Source: JASHPR01 sp963844655 (lineage in GTDB: Bacteria; Actinomycetota; Actinomycetes; Streptosporangiales; Streptosporangiaceae). From it: a stretch of DNA of 64,000 nt. Where the stretch lies: the NCBI GenBank assembly GCA_963844655.1, contig CAWJPA010000002.1, positions 186,001-250,000 on the forward strand. Direction: 5' to 3'. The translations under genes and the position numbers were made by a program. This document shows positions 31,229 to 40,074 of the stretch, in pieces (the first letter of the stretch is position 1; the number at the start of each line of letters is the position of its first letter). Below the pieces are notes generated by a model. The model had not been told where the DNA came from. It saw only the letters and a program-made list of their open reading frames with translations, and did not search any database.

Positions 31229-32878
31229 TCAGGGCCTGGGCGAAGCGTGGAGCCGGTGGGCGCCCCTGGTTCTTGCCGGGCCGGCAGGCTTGGCCGCGAG
31301 GTCAACGGTGTAGTGACCGGGCTGGGTCGAGTCGTACCCGTCCGGGAGCCTGGCCAGCCGGAACAGGAGGGTGAGTACGACCGTGACCGCCAGGTTGAGT
31401 ATGAGCGCGGAGACCGCGATGTAGGTGACATGCCCGAACACCGGAGCCGTGGAAGCGCCGAAGTGGAGCTGGCCGCCCCCGGGCGCCCGGTACGCCTCGA
31501 CCGTGCCGAACGCCATTCCCGCGGCCCAGCCCAGGATCACGGCAAAACGGTGGAACCAGCGCGTGTACAGGCTGATCACGATCGCGGGGAAGATCTGCAG
31601 GATCCAGACCCCGCCGAGCAGCTGCAGGTTGATCGAGAACGTCTTGTTCAGCTCGAGCGCGAAGCCCAGCGCCCCGACCTTCATGATGAGCGAGGCCAGC
31701 CGCGCCACCCGCGTCTCCTCGGCGGGGCTGGCATTGGGCCTGAAGAACTCCTTGTAGATGTTGCGGGTAAACAGGTTCGCCGCGGCGATCGACATGATGG
31801 CCGCGGGCACCAGCGCCCCGATCACGATCGCCGAGTACCCGATCCCCGCGAACCAGTCCGGGAACATGTGCTCGAATAACAGCGGCACCGACAGCTGGGT
31901 GTTGCCGCCGCCGGCCGCGACGCCCGCATTGACGGCCGGCGTGGCCAGCGCCATGTAGCCGAACAGCGCGATCAGGCCGAGGACGAGTGTGTAGGCGGGC
32001 AGCATGGCCGCGTTGCGCCTGATCACGTCGCGCCGCCTGGTGGCCAGCACCCCCGTGATCGCGTGCGGGTACATGAACAGCGCCAGCGCGGAGCCGAGCG
32101 CGAGCGTGGCGTAGGCCCATTCCCCGGCGGGCGCCACGATCAGGCCGCCTCTGGGTTTGCCGGTGGCCGGGCTGACCGTCTTCAGGTGCGCATCGGCCGC
32201 GCCGAAGATGTGCCCCCAGCCGCCGAGCTTGCCCGGGATGTAAATGATCGCGACGATGACCGTCAGGTAGATAAGGGCGTCCTTGACGAACGCGATCAGG
32301 GCCGGGGCCCGCAGCCCGGCCAGGTAGGTATAGGCGGCGAGGACCAGGAACGCGATGATCAGGGGCAGGTCCCTGACGACCTCGTTGCTCGATATGCTGC
32401 CGACCCCGAGCACGATCAGCACCGACTCGATGCCGACTAACTGCAGCGCGATGTAGGGCATGGTGGCCAGGATCCCGGTCGCCGTCACCGCGAGCCCCAG
32501 CCCTTGCGAGCCGTACCGGCCCCGGGCGAACTCGGCGACGGTGACGTAGCCACGTGCGCGGGCGACCGACCACAGCCGGGGGGCGAACGCGAACACGACC
32601 GGGAAGACCAGGACCGTGTACGACAGCGCGTAGAACCCCGCGGCACCGACCGCGTACACCAGCGCGGGCACGGCGATGAACGTGTAGGCCGTGTACAGGT
32701 CGCCGCCGAGCAGGAACCAGCTGACGAACGTGCCGAACCCGCGGCCGCCGAGACCCCACTCGTTCAGGTTCCTGGGGTTCTCCGCCGGGCGCCACCTGGC
32801 CGCGGCGAAGCCGATCACGGTCACGACCAGGAACGAGGCGACGACGATGGCTAACGCCATCTCATTCACGTGATCCAC
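31229..32878 (-). CDS. Sodium:solute symporter (SSS family)
   Basis: A 549-residue permease with about 13 hydrophobic segments. The family pattern is seen in NLNEWGLGGRGFGTFVSWFLLGGDLYTAYTF, GYVTVAEFARGRYGSQ and the Na+-site helix IGYSAIVIGALVPAAIMSIAAANLFTRNIYKEF. It resembles monocarboxylate permeases (MctP-like), so an organic acid is the likely substrate. The GTG at 32878 (VDHVNEMALAI) is preceded by GGAGGAG; an ATG 54 bases upstream would add an Arg-rich leader. It converges on fumarylacetoacetase and is divergent from the LacI gene, whose operator could affect both. Confidence 0.88.
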   Translation of the reverse strand: MDHVNEMALAIVVASFLVVTVIGFAAARWRPAENPRNLNEWGLGGRGFGTFVSWFLLGGDLYTAYTFIAVPALVYAVGAAGFYALSYTVLVFPVVFAFAPRLWSVARARGYVTVAEFARGRYGSQGLGLAVTATGILATMPYIALQLVGIESVLIVLGVGSISSNEVVRDLPLIIAFLVLAAYTYLAGLRAPALIAFVKDALIYLTVIVAIIYIPGKLGGWGHIFGAADAHLKTVSPATGKPRGGLIVAPAGEWAYATLALGSALALFMYPHAITGVLATRRRDVIRRNAAMLPAYTLVLGLIALFGYMALATPAVNAGVAAGGGNTQLSVPLLFEHMFPDWFAGIGYSAIVIGALVPAAIMSIAAANLFTRNIYKEFFRPNASPAEETRVARLASLIMKVGALGFALELNKTFSINLQLLGGVWILQIFPAIVISLYTRWFHRFAVILGWAAGMAFGTVEAYRAPGGGQLHFGASTAPVFGHVTYIAVSALILNLAVTVVLTLLFRLARLPDGYDSTQPGHYTVDLAAKPAGPARTRGAHRLHASPRP

Positions 32879-33041
32879 TTCCGCGCTCCTCCGCCGGCGC
32901 CGGGCCCCCGCGGCACGTCTCACCGTGGCCACAGCACACGAACGACAGCACTATGAGACGTTACGTCACGATCATGCACCCTAGCTGCCCATTCAGCGGG
33001 GGATATCCCTTATCTCACCCCGGTGAGGACACACACCTCTA

Positions 33042-33070
33042 TTGACGCACAAAACGTTTTGCTTCACTAT
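33042..33070 (+). promoter_or_regulatory. Promoter of the LacI-headed operon
   Basis: TTGACG at 33042-33047 and CACTAT at 33065-33070 are separated by 17 bases. A transcript would start within a few bases of the GTG at 33079. No SD precedes that GTG, so the message is probably leaderless. Confidence 0.55.
33050..33061. promoter_or_regulatory. LacI-type operator CAAAACGTTTTG
   Basis: A perfect 12-bp palindrome with the central CG typical of LacI/GalR operators. It lies inside the -35/-10 spacer of the lacI gene immediately downstream, an arrangement expected for autorepression. The divergent symporter gene starts about 170 bases away and could share control. Confidence 0.7.
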
Positions 33071-33078
33071 TGCTCACT

Positions 33079-34122
33079 GTGGCGACGATTGTCGACGTTG
33101 CGCGGATGGCCGGGGTCTCGGTAGCCACGGTCAGCCAGACGTTCTCGGCCAAGCGCCCGGTCAGCCCCCGGACCAGGGCCAAGGTCCGGGCCGCCGCGGC
33201 CCGGGCCGGCTACCGCCCCAGCCACGTCGCCGTCTCGATGGTCACCGGGCGGACCAGGACCATCGGCATGGTGGTGCCCGACATCGCCAACCCGTTCTTC
33301 AGCGAGCTCGTCCGGGGCGCCGAAGCCGCCGCGATGGCGGCCGGGTACATGACCATCGTCTGCAGCTCGGAGCTGGATGCCGCGCTGGAGGACCGCTGCG
33401 TTGAGGTGCTCAGCGACAAGCGGGTCGACGCGCTGCTCTACCTGCCTGGCACCACCCGCAGGCACAGCCGCCTGGCCGACCCGGCCCTCGAGCAGACCCC
33501 GCTGGTCGTCATCGACGAGGAGATGGACGACCTGCCGCCGGCCGCCACGGTCATCACCTCCGACAACGAGGCGGGCGGCGTGCTCGCCGCTGGCCACCTG
33601 GCCGACCTGGGCCACCGCGACATCGGTGTGGTGGCCGGCCCGGCGGGCCTGCCCACGGCCGAGGCACGGCTGCGCGGCTTCGTCCGGGCGCTCGGCGACC
33701 GGGGCATCGTGATCCGGCCGGAGCGGATCCTGCGCGCGTCCTACTACACCCGCGAGGCCGGCCTGGTGACGGGCCGCACGATGCTGGCCAGCCACCCCGG
33801 AGTCACGGCCGTGTACTGCGCGAACGACCTCATCGCGCTCGGCCTGATGACCGCCGCGGCCGAGCGGGGCGCGGTGGTGGGCCGGGACCTGTCCGTGGCC
33901 GGCTTCGACGACATCTTCGTCTCCCAGCTGATCACGCCGGCGCTGACCACGGTCAGGCAGCCGATCGCGCGGCTGGGCCGGGAGGCCGCGCAGCTCGCCG
34001 TCGAGGCGATAGAGGGCCGCCGCCAGGGCCCGCGGCGGATCGTGCTCCCGGTGGAGCTGGTGATCCGCGACTCGACCGCCCCGGCCCGCACCAGGCGGAG
34101 CCGGGCCCCTTCCACCGGTTAA
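33079..34122 (+). CDS. LacI family transcriptional regulator (first)
   Basis: A 347-residue repressor. The N-terminal helix-turn-helix reads TIVDVARMAGVSVATVSQTF with a hinge helix near RTRAKVRAAAARAGYRPS. The effector domain has IGMVVPDIANPFFSELVRGAE, a GHRDIGVVAGP segment, AVYCANDLIALGLMTAAAERG and SVAGFDDIFVSQLITPALTTV, all typical. I use the GTG at 33079; a TTG three codons upstream is possible. Its own promoter contains a perfect CG-centred operator. Behind it in the same direction are a permease and three coupled genes, so it is probably the local specific regulator. Ligand unknown. Confidence 0.9.
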   Translation: MATIVDVARMAGVSVATVSQTFSAKRPVSPRTRAKVRAAAARAGYRPSHVAVSMVTGRTRTIGMVVPDIANPFFSELVRGAEAAAMAAGYMTIVCSSELDAALEDRCVEVLSDKRVDALLYLPGTTRRHSRLADPALEQTPLVVIDEEMDDLPPAATVITSDNEAGGVLAAGHLADLGHRDIGVVAGPAGLPTAEARLRGFVRALGDRGIVIRPERILRASYYTREAGLVTGRTMLASHPGVTAVYCANDLIALGLMTAAAERGAVVGRDLSVAGFDDIFVSQLITPALTTVRQPIARLGREAAQLAVEAIEGRRQGPRRIVLPVELVIRDSTAPARTRRSRAPSTG

Positions 34123-34173
34123 CGGACGGCGCCCGCGCTCCGGGCCCCGTGCCGCCAGACAAGGAGGAACCAG

Positions 34174-35787
34174 GTGACCACCACAGGTGAGCGCAGCGGC
34201 GCGCAGCCGCCGGGCGGCAGCCGGAACCTGTTCGTCCGGAACGCCACCGGCCTCGTCCGCGAGCTCGGGCCGTTCGACGCGTTCAATCTCGTGTTCTCCG
34301 CGGTGCTGATCCCGGTCGGGATCACGGAGGTCATGGCGTTCACGCCGATCTTCTGGCCGCACGCCAACATGCTGCTGTCGTTCCTGCTCGCCACGCCGCT
34401 GGTCGCCACGTGCGGCCTGGTGTACCTCTACTTCACGGTGATCATGCCGAGGTCCGGCGGTGACTACGTCTGGGTGTCGCGGACGCTGACCCCGTTCCTC
34501 GGCTTTTTCGTGAACTTCTCGATCACGTTCGTGTTCCTGACCTGGATCGCGTTCAACTTCACCTACATGCTGTCGGTGATGGGCCCGGCCGCCGCGTTCG
34601 TGGGCGGGTGGCACTCGAGCGCACTCACCGCGCCGAGCAACGGCGAGATGATGATCATTGCGACCATCCTCACCGCGGCGTTCACGATCCTGATGATCTT
34701 CGGCGTGCGCGTGGTGGCCAGGTACATGGTGGTCACGTTCGCGATCGTGTGGCTGGGAATGATCATCTGGCTGCTGCTGATGCTGTTCGGCAGCCACGCC
34801 CACTTCATCCACAGCTGGAACGCCACGTCCGGCACCACCGTGGGCGCCATCCTGGCCAAGGCGCACGGTCTCGGCTTCAGCTCGGCGGGCGGCATCGGCT
34901 GGGGAGCGACGATCTTCGGGATGATCTACTCGTTCCAGGTGTACACGGGCTTCCAGTGGACCGGGTACTTCGCCGGGGAGATCCGCAACGTGCGCCGCAC
35001 CGCCACCACCTCGATCCTGGGCGCGCTGGTGCTGTCGGCGATCGGGTACGTCATCGGGGTGGGCCTGATCTACAAGTACTACGGGTTCAAGTTCTTCGGC
35101 GCGGCGGTGTTTATGGGCCTGGGCGGCGGCTCGGCGCACTGGAACCTGCCGTTCCAGCCGTTCCTGCCGGCCCTGGTCAACTTCCTGCCCGGGCCGCAGT
35201 GGATCCTGGTGTTCATCGCGCTGTGCTTCGTGGTCTCGATCCTGTGGTGGACCCCGACCGGCTTCATGCTCGGCACCCGCAACATGTTCGCCTGGTCCTT
35301 CGACCGGCTCGCGCCGGCCAAGCTGACCACGGTCTCCGACCGGTTCCACACCCCGGTCATCGCGACCGTGACCATCGGCTGCATCGTCGAGCTGCTCAAC
35401 TACCTGAACATCTACCAGGGCCTGGGCTCCTACCTGCTGAACATCATCGCCGTGCTGGCGCTGGCGTTCATCATCGTGTCGATCGCCGCCGCGATCGCGC
35501 CCTGGCGGCGCCCGCAGCTGCACGCGCAGGGACCGGAATGGTCCCGGGCCATGTTCGCCGGGCTGCCGGTGATCACCTGGGTGGCAGCCGTCTCCGCGAT
35601 CTCCTGGGGTTTCGTGATCTACGTGGCGTTCCACACCGGGTTCGGCGGGTCGCTCGGGGTCAAGCCCATGCTGGAGGCGTTCTCCGCCCCCCTGATCGGC
35701 ATCGTGTGGTACATCGGCGCGCGGCTCTACCGCCAGCGGCAGGGCATGAAGTTCAACCAGACCTTCGCCGAGATCCCGCCGGAATGA
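34174..35787 (+). CDS. APC family amino acid/amine permease (first)
   Basis: A 537-residue permease with about 12 transmembrane helices. LVRELGPFDAFNLVFSAVLIPVGI at the start and TVIMPRSGGDYVWVSRTLTPFLGF (helix 3 entry) are APC-superfamily patterns; FQVYTGFQWTGYFAGEIRNVRRT and WWTPTGFMLGTRNMFAWSFDRLAPAKLTTV follow. The substrate is likely an amine or amino acid, consistent with a class III aminotransferase three genes downstream. The GTG start has a strong AAGGAGG. Its stop overlaps the next start by four bases (ATGA). Confidence 0.9.
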   Translation: MTTTGERSGAQPPGGSRNLFVRNATGLVRELGPFDAFNLVFSAVLIPVGITEVMAFTPIFWPHANMLLSFLLATPLVATCGLVYLYFTVIMPRSGGDYVWVSRTLTPFLGFFVNFSITFVFLTWIAFNFTYMLSVMGPAAAFVGGWHSSALTAPSNGEMMIIATILTAAFTILMIFGVRVVARYMVVTFAIVWLGMIIWLLLMLFGSHAHFIHSWNATSGTTVGAILAKAHGLGFSSAGGIGWGATIFGMIYSFQVYTGFQWTGYFAGEIRNVRRTATTSILGALVLSAIGYVIGVGLIYKYYGFKFFGAAVFMGLGGGSAHWNLPFQPFLPALVNFLPGPQWILVFIALCFVVSILWWTPTGFMLGTRNMFAWSFDRLAPAKLTTVSDRFHTPVIATVTIGCIVELLNYLNIYQGLGSYLLNIIAVLALAFIIVSIAAAIAPWRRPQLHAQGPEWSRAMFAGLPVITWVAAVSAISWGFVIYVAFHTGFGGSLGVKPMLEAFSAPLIGIVWYIGARLYRQRQGMKFNQTFAEIPPE

Positions 35788-36599
35788 CGGAACCCGGTGA
35801 GGCCTCGCAGCCGGCCGTCCGCCCCGCCGGGTCGGACGGCGCGCCGCCCATGGTGCAGGCGGGCCGCGGGCTCGTGGCCGCCGCGGCCTCCCGGGACGTG
35901 CCGGTGCGCCTCATCGGCGGGGTCGCGATCTGGATCCGCTCGTCCGCCGGGGCTCGAGCCGCGCTCGGCCGGGCTTACCCCGACATCGACCTGGTAGCGC
36001 ACAAGCGGCAGTCCCGCGACCTGCGGGCCGTGCTCGAGGACCAGGGCCTGGAGCCCGAGCGGATGTTCAACGCCACCCACGGCGCCCGGCGGCTGCTCTA
36101 CCACGGCCCCGACTCCGGCGGCGCGGGCGCAGCCTGGCACGTCGACGTTTTTCTCGACACGTTCGATATGTCGCACACGCTGGACCTGGGCGCCCGGCTC
36201 GAGGCCGAGGAGGAGACGCTCGCCGTCTGCGAGCTGCTGCTGACCAAGCTGCAGGTCGCCGAAGTCAACCGGAAGGACCTGTCCGACGTGGCCATGCTGC
36301 TGTGGGATCACGAGCCGGCCGGCGGCGACGGCCCGGGCCAGCTCAACCTGACCCGGATGGCGAAGGTGTGCGGCGAGGACTGGGGGCTCTTCACCACCGT
36401 GACCGGCAACCTCGCCGCCTGCGGCGACCTGCTCGGCGAGCTGGTCGCCGACTCCGGCGCCCGGGCCAGGATCGCCGGGCGGATCGGCGCGATCACCGGT
36501 GCCCTGGAAGGTGCCCCCAAGACGATGGCCTGGCGGATGCGGGCCCGGGTCGGCCGCCGGGTCCGCTGGTATGAGCTGCCCGAGGAGGTGGTCCGGTGA
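35784..36599 (+). CDS. Nucleotidyltransferase-fold protein
   Basis: A 271-residue protein. Residues about 33-75 read VPVRLIGGVAIWIRSS and then YPDIDLVAHKRQSRDL, which fits the MNT-type nucleotidyltransferase core: a GG turn followed by D-x-D. WHVDVFLDTFDM could supply the third acidic residue, and ETLAVCELLLTKLQVAEVNRKDLSDVAMLLWDHE matches the helical segment of AbiEii/MNT-like proteins. The substrate is unknown. It overlaps the permease stop (ATGA) and the following phosphoesterase start (GTGA), so the three are translated together. No partner antitoxin of the usual AbiEi or HEPN type is next to it, so a toxin role is not indicated. Confidence 0.72.
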   Translation: MTEPGEASQPAVRPAGSDGAPPMVQAGRGLVAAAASRDVPVRLIGGVAIWIRSSAGARAALGRAYPDIDLVAHKRQSRDLRAVLEDQGLEPERMFNATHGARRLLYHGPDSGGAGAAWHVDVFLDTFDMSHTLDLGARLEAEEETLAVCELLLTKLQVAEVNRKDLSDVAMLLWDHEPAGGDGPGQLNLTRMAKVCGEDWGLFTTVTGNLAACGDLLGELVADSGARARIAGRIGAITGALEGAPKTMAWRMRARVGRRVRWYELPEEVVR

Positions 36600-37543
36600 C
36601 CAGGACGCTCTACTACGCCTCCGACATCCATGGCTCGGATGTGTGCTGGCGCAAGTTCCTGAACGCAGCTCGCTTCTACGGGGCCGACCTGCTGGTGATG
36701 GGCGGCGACGTGTCCGGCAAGGCCGTGGTCCCGGTCGTGTCCGTACCCGGCGGCTACCTGGCCCGGGGGATGACCGGCGAGAAGGTGCTGACCACGGCGG
36801 AACTCGACCAGGTCGAGGCCAAGATCCGGGACATGGGCTTCTACCCGTACCGCACCACCGACGAGGAGCTCGACCACACCTGGGACGACCAGGCCGCGGT
36901 GCACCGGGTCTTCCTCGACCTGATGCGCGAGAGCCTCGAGCGGTGGATGACGTGGGCGGACCAGAAGATCGCGGGCACCGGGGTCGGCGTCTACGTGATG
37001 ACCGGCAACGACGACCCGCCGGAGCTGCGCGAGCTGCTCGGCGAGTCCTCGATCATCACCGACCCCGAGGACAAGCTGATCGACCTGGGCGAGGGCATCT
37101 CCATGATCTCGTGCGGCTGGTCGAACCGGACCCCGTGGAACTCACCGCGGGAGATGGACGAAGACGACCTGGACCGGCACATCGAGAAGCTCGCGGCCGA
37201 GGTGCCCAGCCCGGAGCGGGCCGTGTTCAACCTGCACGTCCCGCCGATCCGGACGGCCATCGACCAGGCCCCCCTGCTCGACGCCTCCCTCAAGCCGGTG
37301 GTCAAGGGCGGCGCGGTGCTGATGGAGTCGGTCGGCTCCGAGGCCGTGCGCCGGATCGTCGAGCGGCACCAGCCCATGCTCTCCCTGCACGGGCACATCC
37401 ACGAGTCCCGGGGCGCGATCAAGATCGGCCGGACGCTCTGCGTCAACCCGGGCAGCGAGTACGCCGACGGGACCCTGGTGGGAGCGCTGATCGAGCTCAA
37501 CTCCCGCAAGGGGATCAAGAGCTATCAGCTCACGTCCGGCTAG
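36596..37543 (+). CDS. Calcineurin-like metallophosphoesterase
   Basis: A 315-residue member of the calcineurin-like phosphoesterase fold. Metal motifs in order are YYASDIHGSD (D-x-H), VMGGDVSG (GD), MTGNDDPPEL where GNH(E/D) is usual, FNLHVPP (His) and SLHGHIHESRG (GHxH). The GND-for-GNH change removes the ordinary catalytic His, although the adjacent Asp may substitute. It starts with GTG overlapping the previous stop by four bases. Being sandwiched between a nucleotidyltransferase and an aminotransferase, it may remove a phosphate or nucleotide group that the former adds; that is inference. Confidence 0.85.
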   Translation: MTRTLYYASDIHGSDVCWRKFLNAARFYGADLLVMGGDVSGKAVVPVVSVPGGYLARGMTGEKVLTTAELDQVEAKIRDMGFYPYRTTDEELDHTWDDQAAVHRVFLDLMRESLERWMTWADQKIAGTGVGVYVMTGNDDPPELRELLGESSIITDPEDKLIDLGEGISMISCGWSNRTPWNSPREMDEDDLDRHIEKLAAEVPSPERAVFNLHVPPIRTAIDQAPLLDASLKPVVKGGAVLMESVGSEAVRRIVERHQPMLSLHGHIHESRGAIKIGRTLCVNPGSEYADGTLVGALIELNSRKGIKSYQLTSG

Positions 37544-37571
37544 CGGCAACCAGTACAGGAAGGGAACGGAC

Positions 37572-39026
37572 GTGGATCAGCGAGCCTTCGGCAGCCGGCT
37601 TGTCCAGCAGCGCGAGCATCTGCACACCAGCCCCGAGCAGCTGCTGGAACGGGTGGAGCGGTCGGGTTACGGGCCGAAGAGCAAGGAGATACTGCGCGAG
37701 CACGTGCGGCACGAGTCCACCGGCCAGGTCGGCTTCGCGCTGTTCGACTGCCCGCCCGCGATCGTCCGCGGCGACGGCGCCCTGGTCTGGGACGCCGACG
37801 GCAAGGAGTACGTCGACATGCTGGCCGGCTTCTCGGTGTCGAACGTGGGGCACAACCACCCGGCCGTGGTCAAGGCGGTCGCCGACCAGGCCGGGCGCCT
37901 CATGCACTATTTCGACCTGCCGAACGAGCCGCGCGAGCGCCTCGCCGCCCGGCTGGCCGGTCTCGCCCCCGGCGACAACCCCAAGCGGGTGGTGTTCGGC
38001 ACCACCGGGGCCGACGCCGTGGACCTGGCGATCAGGCTGGCGCGCTGGTACACCGGGGCGCCGATGATCCTCTCCGCCTACGGCGGCTACCACGGGACCA
38101 CCGGCGGGACCATGGCCACGACCGCTAAGGGCGGCATGTGGGCCTACTTCTACCCGGTGCTTCCGCACGACACCGGCCACGCGAAAATCCCGTTCAGCTA
38201 CCCCTACCGGTGCCCGGTCGGCGCCCCGCCGGACAGCTGCGCCGAGGCCTGCCTGGAATTCACCCGGCGGATGCTGCTCGGCAAGGAGTCGCCCTTCGCC
38301 GAGCACGCCGGGCACGTGTCCAACGTCGCCGCCGTGCTGCTGGAGCCGCTGCAGGCCAGCGCCGGCTACATCATCCCGGGCGACGGCTACCTGCGTGGCA
38401 TCCGCGAGCTGTGCGACGAGTTCGGCTTCCTGCTGATCGACGACGAGATCCAGGCCGGGATGGGCCGCACCGGCCGGATGTGGGCCTGCGAGCACGAGGA
38501 TGTCGTCCCCGACATGATCGTGGTGTCCAAGGGCATGGCCAGCGGCCTGCCGATCTCCGCCGTGGTCGCGGCCGACGAGATCGCCGCATCCTGGGGCCCC
38601 GGCGCCCACGTGGGCACGTTCGCCGCGACCGCGCTCGCCGCTGCCGCGTCCAACGCCACGCTGGATGTCTACGAGTCCGAGCAGCTGGTGCGGCGCGCGG
38701 CCGACCTCGGCGGCTACTTCCGCGACCAGCTCGAGGGCCTGCAGCAGCGGCACCCGATCCTGGGCTGGATCGACGCCCGCGGGCTGTTCGTCGGCCTGGA
38801 GTTCGTGAAGGACCGCGCCACCAAGGAGCCGGCCGCGGAGGAGTCCGCCTGGATGCTCGACTTCTGCGTGCGCGAGGGCCTGCTGTTCGAGAAGGGCGGC
38901 TACTACTACAACCGGTTCCAGCTCATCCCGTCACTGGTGATCGAGAAGGAGACCATCGACCGCGCGGTCGGCATCCTGGACCGGGCGATGACCATGGCAG
39001 AAACCCGCTCCGGCATAACCGCCTGA
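37572..39026 (+). CDS. Class III (omega) pyridoxal-phosphate aminotransferase
   Basis: A 484-residue fold-type I PLP enzyme. GALVWDADGKEYVDMLAGFSVSNVGHNHP is the N-terminal signature; VFGTTGADAVDLAIRLAR and SAYGGYHGTTGG bind the cofactor phosphate and ring; FLLIDDEIQAGMGRTGRMWACEHEDVVPD holds the conserved Asp, and VVSKGMASGLPISAVV the Schiff-base Lys. LIPSLVIEKETIDRAVGIL ends the domain. Family members transaminate amines, ornithine, GABA or beta-alanine. The GTG start has GGAAGGGA upstream and lies 28 bases after the phosphoesterase stop. It completes the LacI-headed operon and suggests amine catabolism. Confidence 0.92.
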   Translation: MDQRAFGSRLVQQREHLHTSPEQLLERVERSGYGPKSKEILREHVRHESTGQVGFALFDCPPAIVRGDGALVWDADGKEYVDMLAGFSVSNVGHNHPAVVKAVADQAGRLMHYFDLPNEPRERLAARLAGLAPGDNPKRVVFGTTGADAVDLAIRLARWYTGAPMILSAYGGYHGTTGGTMATTAKGGMWAYFYPVLPHDTGHAKIPFSYPYRCPVGAPPDSCAEACLEFTRRMLLGKESPFAEHAGHVSNVAAVLLEPLQASAGYIIPGDGYLRGIRELCDEFGFLLIDDEIQAGMGRTGRMWACEHEDVVPDMIVVSKGMASGLPISAVVAADEIAASWGPGAHVGTFAATALAAAASNATLDVYESEQLVRRAADLGGYFRDQLEGLQQRHPILGWIDARGLFVGLEFVKDRATKEPAAEESAWMLDFCVREGLLFEKGGYYYNRFQLIPSLVIEKETIDRAVGILDRAMTMAETRSGITA

Positions 39027-39061
39027 CCGGCTGGCGTTCCCGCCGGTCCTAGGCTGGTGGT

Positions 39062-39490
39062 ATGAGCGTCTTCACGGCGGGCGAGATCGAGTACTTGCGC
39101 CATCAGATCCTCGCCCGCATGGCGACCGTCGGGCCGGACGGCCAGCCGCACGTGATCCCGGTGACCTTCGTGTTCAACCCGGACGAGGACGCCATCGACA
39201 TCGGCGGCATCGATTTCGCCGCGGGCAAGAAATGGCGGGACGCGCAGCGGAACCCGAAGGTCACGATCCTGATTGACGACTCTCCCGGTCCCGGCCAGGC
39301 CCGGGCCATCGAGATCCGCGGCACCGTAGAGCTGCACACGGCCGGCGGGGAGAAGATCAACCGCCGGTTCCCCACGTTCGTCCCCGAGTTCTTCCGGCTG
39401 CGCCCCACCAAAATCGTGAGCTGGGGCCTGGACACCGAAGGCTCCGAGGTCCGCCGGGAAGGGTTCCGCCTGAACTCGCGCCCGGTCTGA
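39062..39490 (+). CDS. PPOX class (F420-dependent) oxidoreductase
   Basis: A 142-residue split-barrel flavin/F420 protein. MSVFTAGEIEYLRHQILARMATVGPDGQPHVIPV is the typical opening of the pyridoxamine-phosphate-oxidase-like F420 group; INRRFPTFVPEFFRLRPTKIVSWG ends it. These proteins use F420H2 or bind F420. It starts 35 bases after the aminotransferase, in the same direction, and might be the last gene of that operon. Substrate unknown. Confidence 0.85.
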   Translation: MSVFTAGEIEYLRHQILARMATVGPDGQPHVIPVTFVFNPDEDAIDIGGIDFAAGKKWRDAQRNPKVTILIDDSPGPGQARAIEIRGTVELHTAGGEKINRRFPTFVPEFFRLRPTKIVSWGLDTEGSEVRREGFRLNSRPV

Positions 39491-39633
39491 TCACCGGGCC
39501 GTTCTGAACGCCGCCCGCGGTCATGAAACCGCGCCGGGCGCCGTTGTTCCAGCCCACTCAGGATTGCGTGTGACAGTTTCGCGGCCGTCCGCGACATACC
39601 AGTGACCGGACCGGAGCGAGGCAGGAGACGCCA

Positions 39634-40044
39634 GTGAGTGAGACCACCGCAGCGCCGCCCGCCTGGTCCCGCACGTTCCCGGCCACCCCGGCCCAGGCCC
39701 GGGCGGCGCGCGGGTTCCTGACCGGGGTCCTGCACGGCCACCCGGTCACCGACGACGCCGTGCTCTGCCTGTCCGAGCTGGTGGCCAACGCCGCGGTCCA
39801 CAGCGACTCGCGCAGATCAGGCGGCCACGTCACGGTCCGCGCCGAGCTTCGCGGCGACTGCCTGCGGGTCGAGGTCACCGACGAGGGCGGGTCATGGGAA
39901 TGGCCCCTGTACCCGGACGAGCGGCACGGGCACGGGCTGTCGATCGTCGGCCAGCTGGCCCGCACCTGGGGCCGCACCGGCGACAGCGCAGGCTGGACCG
40001 TCTGGTTCGAGCTGGGCTGCGCGCCGTCCGCCGCGGTCAGGTAA
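39634..40044 (+). CDS. RsbW-like ATP-binding regulatory protein
   Basis: A 136-residue HATPase_c_2 protein. AVLCLSELVANAAVHS contains the N-box Glu and Asn, VEVTDEGG the G1 box Asp, and RHGHGLSIVGQLARTWG the G2-type glycines. This is the anti-sigma-factor Ser/Thr kinase fold, common in large numbers in actinomycetes as partners of PP2C phosphatases and anti-sigma antagonists. No sigma factor or antagonist gene is adjacent, so the target is unknown. It begins with GTG following an AGGCAGGAG-type SD. Confidence 0.88.
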   Translation: MSETTAAPPAWSRTFPATPAQARAARGFLTGVLHGHPVTDDAVLCLSELVANAAVHSDSRRSGGHVTVRAELRGDCLRVEVTDEGGSWEWPLYPDERHGHGLSIVGQLARTWGRTGDSAGWTVWFELGCAPSAAVR

Positions 40045-40074
40045 CGCCGGCCCGGCTGCAGTCGCGGCGGCCAG

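Noticed and set aside
33070..33072. TTG as start codon of the first LacI gene
   Set aside because: It overlaps the -10 element; the GTG at 33079 begins exactly at the usual LacI N-terminus and fits a leaderless start.
35784..37543. Type II toxin-antitoxin (MNT/HEPN-like) pair
   Set aside because: The nucleotidyltransferase-fold gene is next to a phosphoesterase rather than a HEPN gene, and both are embedded in a catabolic operon by stop-start overlaps.
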